From the NCBI GenBank assembly GCA_030425705.1, contig JAUHZU010000001.1, positions 434,001 through 498,000 on the forward strand: a stretch of DNA of 64,000 nucleotides, written 5' to 3'. The notes beneath the pieces were generated by a model. The model did no database searches and was not told the origin of the DNA. It was given only the letters and a program-made list of their open reading frames with translations. Below are positions 60,692 through 64,000 of the stretch, in pieces. Source of the DNA: Phycisphaerae bacterium. GTDB taxonomy: Bacteria; Planctomycetota; Phycisphaerae; Phycisphaerales; Phycisphaeraceae. How positions within the stretch are numbered: position 1 is the first letter of the stretch; each line of letters opens with the position of its first letter. The position numbers were made by a program, and so were the translations under genes.

Positions 60692-61564
60692 TTAGTTGCC
60701 GCCGCCGCCGTAGTACCAGTCGAGGTCGAAGCTCCGCGAGTCGAAGAACCCGAAGAGCCGGCGTTCTGCGGTGTGGAAGTAGTCGACGTAGTCGATCAGG
60801 TCCACGTAGACCGAGCCGGGGAAGGCGAGGAACAGGGCGCTGCCGTCGCCGTAGAGCGCGCTGGAGCCGCGGTCATCGTGGGGCATGTCTCGGGTGAGGT
60901 AGGAGACGTTACAGAACTGCATCGCGATGTTGGAGGTCTGGTTGTCGGCGTCCTTCTCGGTGTACTGCGGATAGGCGGTACGGTCATAGGAAGTCGGTCC
61001 GCCCTTCTGCCGGTCCCAGAACAGGTGTCGCCAGTAATAAGACCCCATCCCGCTTTCACGGCCGGACTTCTTATAGTTCTGGATGCCGTAGGTCGGGTGA
61101 TTGATGTCGATGACTTCTTCCTGCCCGCCGACATAGATCGTGGCATTTTCGGGGCACCATGTGCCGCCAAGGTCTTGGAGGTAGCCTTCATCAAACAGTC
61201 GACCGCCGTTGCCGGAAGAGATTCCTGCGCTGATGAGTTCGCCACCCAGCGCACCGTAATCAAACTGAGGAACTGTGGTCACCATCCGGTTTGCCGCACT
61301 ACCCCAGCCGCCGGTCGAGACCGCAAACCCACCGACGGGGACCGAGTTCTTCCAGTCCTGGTGGTACGCCCCCCGCGCGATGCCGTTCTGACGCATATTG
61401 GATATGCACTGGGCTTCACGGGTCGCACGCCGGGCCCCCGACAGGGCCGGGAGCAGCAGCGAGACAAGCAGGGCGATGATCGAGATCACCACCAGCAGTT
61501 CGATCAGGGTAAACCCACGACGATCGTGGACATGACGGCGCGGCCGGGCGGCTGAAAGCGACAT
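60692..61564 (-). CDS. Prepilin-type (pseudopilin) protein
   Basis: A 290-residue protein with a type IV prepilin leader: [20 protein letters not shown], cleaved between Gly17 and Phe18 with the conserved Glu22, followed by [16 protein letters not shown]. The large C-terminal domain ([54 protein letters not shown]) is of the planctomycete DUF1559/H-X9-DG kind in layout, but the exact family is uncertain. Located at the inner membrane after processing. About 61000-61300 is visibly less GC-rich. The ATG at 61564 has GGAGA 8 bases upstream. Confidence 0.85.
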   Translation of the reverse strand: MSLSAARPRRHVHDRRGFTLIELLVVISIIALLVSLLLPALSGARRATREAQCISNMRQNGIARGAYHQDWKNSVPVGGFAVSTGGWGSAANRMVTTVPQFDYGALGGELISAGISSGNGGRLFDEGYLQDLGGTWCPENATIYVGGQEEVIDINHPTYGIQNYKKSGRESGMGSYYWRHLFWDRQKGGPTSYDRTAYPQYTEKDADNQTSNIAMQFCNVSYLTRDMPHDDRGSSALYGDGSALFLAFPGSVYVDLIDYVDYFHTAERRLFGFFDSRSFDLDWYYGGGGN

Positions 61565-61636
61565 GGGGTTCTCCGGGGCAGACAATGAGAATGAAAAATG
61601 ACAGAAAATGAAAGCGTGAGCAGAGAATGGCGTCAC

Positions 61637-61772
61637 GCAGCATATATATGCGGGACTATCCTAGGGTATCCTAGGGATCGTCATGCCGCAAGGTGCCAAT
61701 CTACTTAATCGAAGAAGACTACCTGTTGGAGGTAGGCGTCAATCTGGGTAAACATTTCTGTAACTGATTTAT
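61637..61772. promoter_or_regulatory. AT-rich control region of the prepilin gene
   Basis: Contains the palindrome GCATATATATGC at 61640-61651 and a tandem 10-base direct repeat TATCCTAGGG at 61657-61666 and 61667-61676, each with the palindrome CCTAGG. It lies about 75-115 bases upstream of the minus-strand ATG at 61564, a plausible operator. The kbl stop is at the right edge, with a weak hairpin (AAGATTG/CAATCTT). Confidence 0.45.
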
Positions 61773-62972
61773 CTAAGATTGTTTACAGCAATCTTCCCGT
61801 GTTGCGACGAACTGCTCAAGCGCAAAATCCAGGTCTTCCGTGGAGTGGGCCGCGCTGATCTGGGTCCGAATCCGGGCCTTGCCCTGCGGGACGACCGGGA
61901 AGCTGAACGCCACGGCATAGATGCCCCGTTCCAGCAGCTTGTCGGCGAAGGCGGCGGCCTGGACCGCGTCGTAGAACATGATCGGGGTGATCGGGTGGCT
62001 CCCGGGCAGGACATCGAACCCCCGCTCGGCCAGGCCATCCCGCCAGTGCCGGGTGTTCGCCTCGAGCTTGTCCCGAAGGGCGGTCGAGCCGCTGAGCATC
62101 TCCAGACACTTGATCGAGGCGTTCACGATGCTCGGCGCCACCGTGTTCGAGAACAGGTACGGCCGGGACCGCTGGCGCAACAGCTCGACGATCTCTTTTT
62201 TCGCCGAGGTGTACCCGCCCGATGCGCCGCCCAGGGCCTTGCCCAGGGTGCCGGTGATGATGTCGACCCGGTCCATGACCCCGCAGTGCTCGTGCGTGCC
62301 CCGGCCGGTCTTGCCGACAAAGCCTACGGCGTGGGAGTCGTCGACCATGACCAGCGCGCTGTACTTGTCCGCCAGGTCGCAGACACCTTCGAGGTTGGCG
62401 AGGTAGCCGTCCATCGAGAACACGCCGTCGGTCGCGATGAGCTTGTAGCGTGCCCCGGCCTCGGTCGCCTCCTTAAGCTTGGCTTCGAGGTCGGCCATGT
62501 CGTTGTTCTTGTAGCGGTACCGCATCGCCTTACAAAGACGGACGCCGTCGATGATCGACGCATGGTTCAGCTCGTCGCTGATGACCGCGTCTTCCTTGGT
62601 GAGCAGTGTCTCGAAGAGCCCGCCGTTGGCGTCGAAGCAGGAGGTGTAGAGGATCGTGTCCTCCATGCCGAGGAACTCGGAGATCTTCTGCTCGAGTGTC
62701 TTGTGGATCTGCTGGGTGCCGCAGATGAAGCGGACCGACGCGAGGCCGTAGCCCCAGTCGTCGAAGCTGGCCTTGGCCGCGGCGATGATGTCGGGGTGGT
62801 CGGCGAGCCCGAGGTAGTTGTTCGCGCACATATTCAGCACGGGCGTGTCGCTGCTCGTCACACCGACGCGCGCGTCCTGCGGCGAGGTGATGACCCGCTC
62901 GTGCTTGTAGAGCCCGGCGTTCTTGATGTCGTCGAGGGTGGTCTGCAGGTGCTGCTGGAAGTCGCCGTACAT
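61773..62972 (-). CDS. kbl: Glycine C-acetyltransferase (2-amino-3-ketobutyrate CoA ligase)
   Basis: PLP enzyme that cleaves 2-amino-3-ketobutyrate with CoA to glycine and acetyl-CoA, the second step of threonine degradation. The 399-residue protein has [88 protein letters not shown] (PLP Asp/His) and [16 protein letters not shown] with the Schiff-base Lys. Length is typical. Located 124 bases after tdh on the minus strand, forming the usual pair. Confidence 0.95.
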   Translation of the reverse strand: MYGDFQQHLQTTLDDIKNAGLYKHERVITSPQDARVGVTSSDTPVLNMCANNYLGLADHPDIIAAAKASFDDWGYGLASVRFICGTQQIHKTLEQKISEFLGMEDTILYTSCFDANGGLFETLLTKEDAVISDELNHASIIDGVRLCKAMRYRYKNNDMADLEAKLKEATEAGARYKLIATDGVFSMDGYLANLEGVCDLADKYSALVMVDDSHAVGFVGKTGRGTHEHCGVMDRVDIITGTLGKALGGASGGYTSAKKEIVELLRQRSRPYLFSNTVAPSIVNASIKCLEMLSGSTALRDKLEANTRHWRDGLAERGFDVLPGSHPITPIMFYDAVQAAAFADKLLERGIYAVAFSFPVVPQGKARIRTQISAAHSTEDLDFALEQFVATREDCCKQS

Positions 62973-62984
62973 GGTTTACTCGGG

Positions 62985-63090
62985 TTTCGGGTCTGGGGGT
63001 TTCGTGATGTCGCAGTCGTCCGCAGGCGAGGCATCGGGCAAGGTGTGGATGAGGTCGTTGGAGCTGCGGGGCAACATCCGAGACCCGGCG
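62985..63090. repeat. Wobble repeat in the tdh-kbl gap
   Basis: CTCGGGTTTCGGGTCTGGGG then GTTTCG near 62979-63005 and CATCCGAGACCCGGCGCCCG near 63078-63097 are loosely inverted words. They are of the same kind as GGGTCTCGGGTCCGGGGTCT near 30530 and the ATCCGAAATCC words in smc. No gene seen. Confidence 0.45.
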
Positions 63091-63096
63091 CCCGAC

Positions 63097-64000
63097 CTAC
63101 CACTTCAACACAACCTTCCCGCACTGGCCCGAGAGCATCGCGTCGAAGCCCTGCTGGAAGTCGTCGACGCCGAAGCGGTGGGTGATGACGGGCGACAGGT
63201 CGAGGCCGGACTTTACCATCGCGGCCATCTTGTACCAGGTCTCATACATCTCCCGGCCGTAGATGCCCTTGATCGTGAGCATATTGAAGACGACGGTGTT
63301 CCAGTCGATCGCCATGCCGTCTTCGGGGATGCCCAGCACGCTGATCTTCCCGCCGTGCGCCATGTTGGCGATCATGTCGGCGAAGGCGCGGGGGTTGCCG
63401 GACATCTCCAGCCCGACGTCGAACCCTTCGCGCATGCCGAGGGCCTGCTGGGCGTCTTTGATCGATGTGTTCGCGACGTTGACGGTGTGCGACGCGCCCA
63501 TAATCGCGGCGAGCGCGAGGCGGTAGTCGTTGATGTCGGTCACGACGATGTGCCGGGCCCCGGCGTGCTTGCAGATCGCCGCGGCCATGATGCCGATCGG
63601 CCCGGCCCCGGTGATGAGCACGTCTTCGCCCAGCAGGTCCCACTGCAGCGCGGTATGCGTTGCGTTGCCGAACGGGTCGAAGATCGACGCGACGTCGCGG
63701 TCGATGTCTTTGGGGTGCTCCCAGACGTTCGCGTTGGGGATGGCGACGTACTCGGCGAACGCGCCGGTGCGGTTCACGCCGATGCCCTTGGTGTCCTTGC
63801 ACAGGTGCCGACGGCCCGCGAGGCAGTTGCGGCAGCGCCCGCACACCACGTGCCCCTCGCCCGAGACGACCATGCCCGGCTTGAAGTCGTTGACGTTGCT
63901 GCCGACCTCGATGATCTCGCCGACGAACTCGTGGCCCACGACCATGGGGACGGGGATCGTCTTCCGCGCCCAGTCGTCCCACTTGTAGATATGCACGTCC
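63097..64000 (-). CDS. tdh: L-threonine 3-dehydrogenase, N-terminus beyond window
   Basis: Zinc-dependent NAD enzyme that oxidises threonine to 2-amino-3-ketobutyrate, the substrate of Kbl. About 301 residues are visible, starting at [24 protein letters not shown] (the usual position about 40). The gene therefore begins past the right edge; the GTG at 63996 is an internal valine. The structural zinc lobe [15 protein letters not shown], the catalytic-zinc region GHEFVG, the Rossmann [18 protein letters not shown] and the C-terminal [21 protein letters not shown] are all seen. Confidence 0.95.
   Translation of the reverse strand, partial: DVHIYKWDDWARKTIPVPMVVGHEFVGEIIEVGSNVNDFKPGMVVSGEGHVVCGRCRNCLAGRRHLCKDTKGIGVNRTGAFAEYVAIPNANVWEHPKDIDRDVASIFDPFGNATHTALQWDLLGEDVLITGAGPIGIMAAAICKHAGARHIVVTDINDYRLALAAIMGASHTVNVANTSIKDAQQALGMREGFDVGLEMSGNPRAFADMIANMAHGGKISVLGIPEDGMAIDWNTVVFNMLTIKGIYGREMYETWYKMAAMVKSGLDLSPVITHRFGVDDFQQGFDAMLSGQCGKVVLKW

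Overview
The window is a high-GC bacterial chromosome segment, dense with genes on both strands. The gene content suggests a planctomycete, most likely class Phycisphaerae. The clues are PEP-CTERM and dockerin-like secreted proteins, a sulfatase with a CTPSR active site, a Ser/Thr kinase fused to WD40 repeats, a prepilin-type pseudopilin, many small zinc-ribbon membrane proteins, and an LPS pathway (WaaA, LptC/LptA-like). This taxonomic call is inference from family content, not from a marker-gene comparison.

Layout. 0-10.5 kb: 3'-part of aroB, two small membrane proteins, exbD with a CARDB-TonB fusion, proB, waaA and metG, with four copies of a hairpin repeat in the gaps. 10.5-25 kb: a giant LptC/LptA-like protein, phosphomannomutase-hisD, hpt with a PH-domain protein, a FlgI-like HEAT lipoprotein and smc. 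25-29 kb: an accessory island with an HNH endonuclease, a C5-cytosine methyltransferase and a GHKL ATPase fused to a PD-(D/E)XK-like nuclease. The last two genes are markedly AT-rich. 29-36.5 kb: a low-density region rich in repeats, with a repeat-studded GNAT gene, a PEP-CTERM gene, small hypotheticals, a lipoprotein gene broken by one in-frame TGA, and scattered gene-end fragments. 36.4-46.7 kb: a large PEP-CTERM/dockerin beta-repeat protein, the kinase-WD40 protein, a sulfatase and a zinc-ribbon membrane protein. 46.7-55.4 kb: a LOG-family protein, inorganic pyrophosphatase, three tandem zinc-ribbon/DUF4190 paralogues, a PLD-like protein, a DUF389 protein, an alpha/beta hydrolase and feoA-feoB. 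55.5-64 kb: two lipoproteins, monomeric NADP isocitrate dehydrogenase, a secreted protein, a prepilin-like protein, and the kbl-tdh threonine degradation pair, with tdh running off the end.

Gene cooperation. waaA and the LptC/LptA-like protein point to a true LPS outer membrane. ExbD and the TonB-like protein form an energy-transduction pair. feoA-feoB import ferrous iron. tdh-kbl convert threonine to glycine plus acetyl-CoA. The methyltransferase and GHKL-nuclease look like a restriction-modification or defence operon and are the best candidate here for an under-described system.

A second theme is repeats. Several dispersed families sit between genes and, in smc and the GNAT gene, inside the reading frame without breaking it. 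Short 3'-terminal gene cassettes, ending in LDAA-stop or DRYA-stop, recur at separate sites. No rRNA, tRNA, CRISPR array or transposase was seen.
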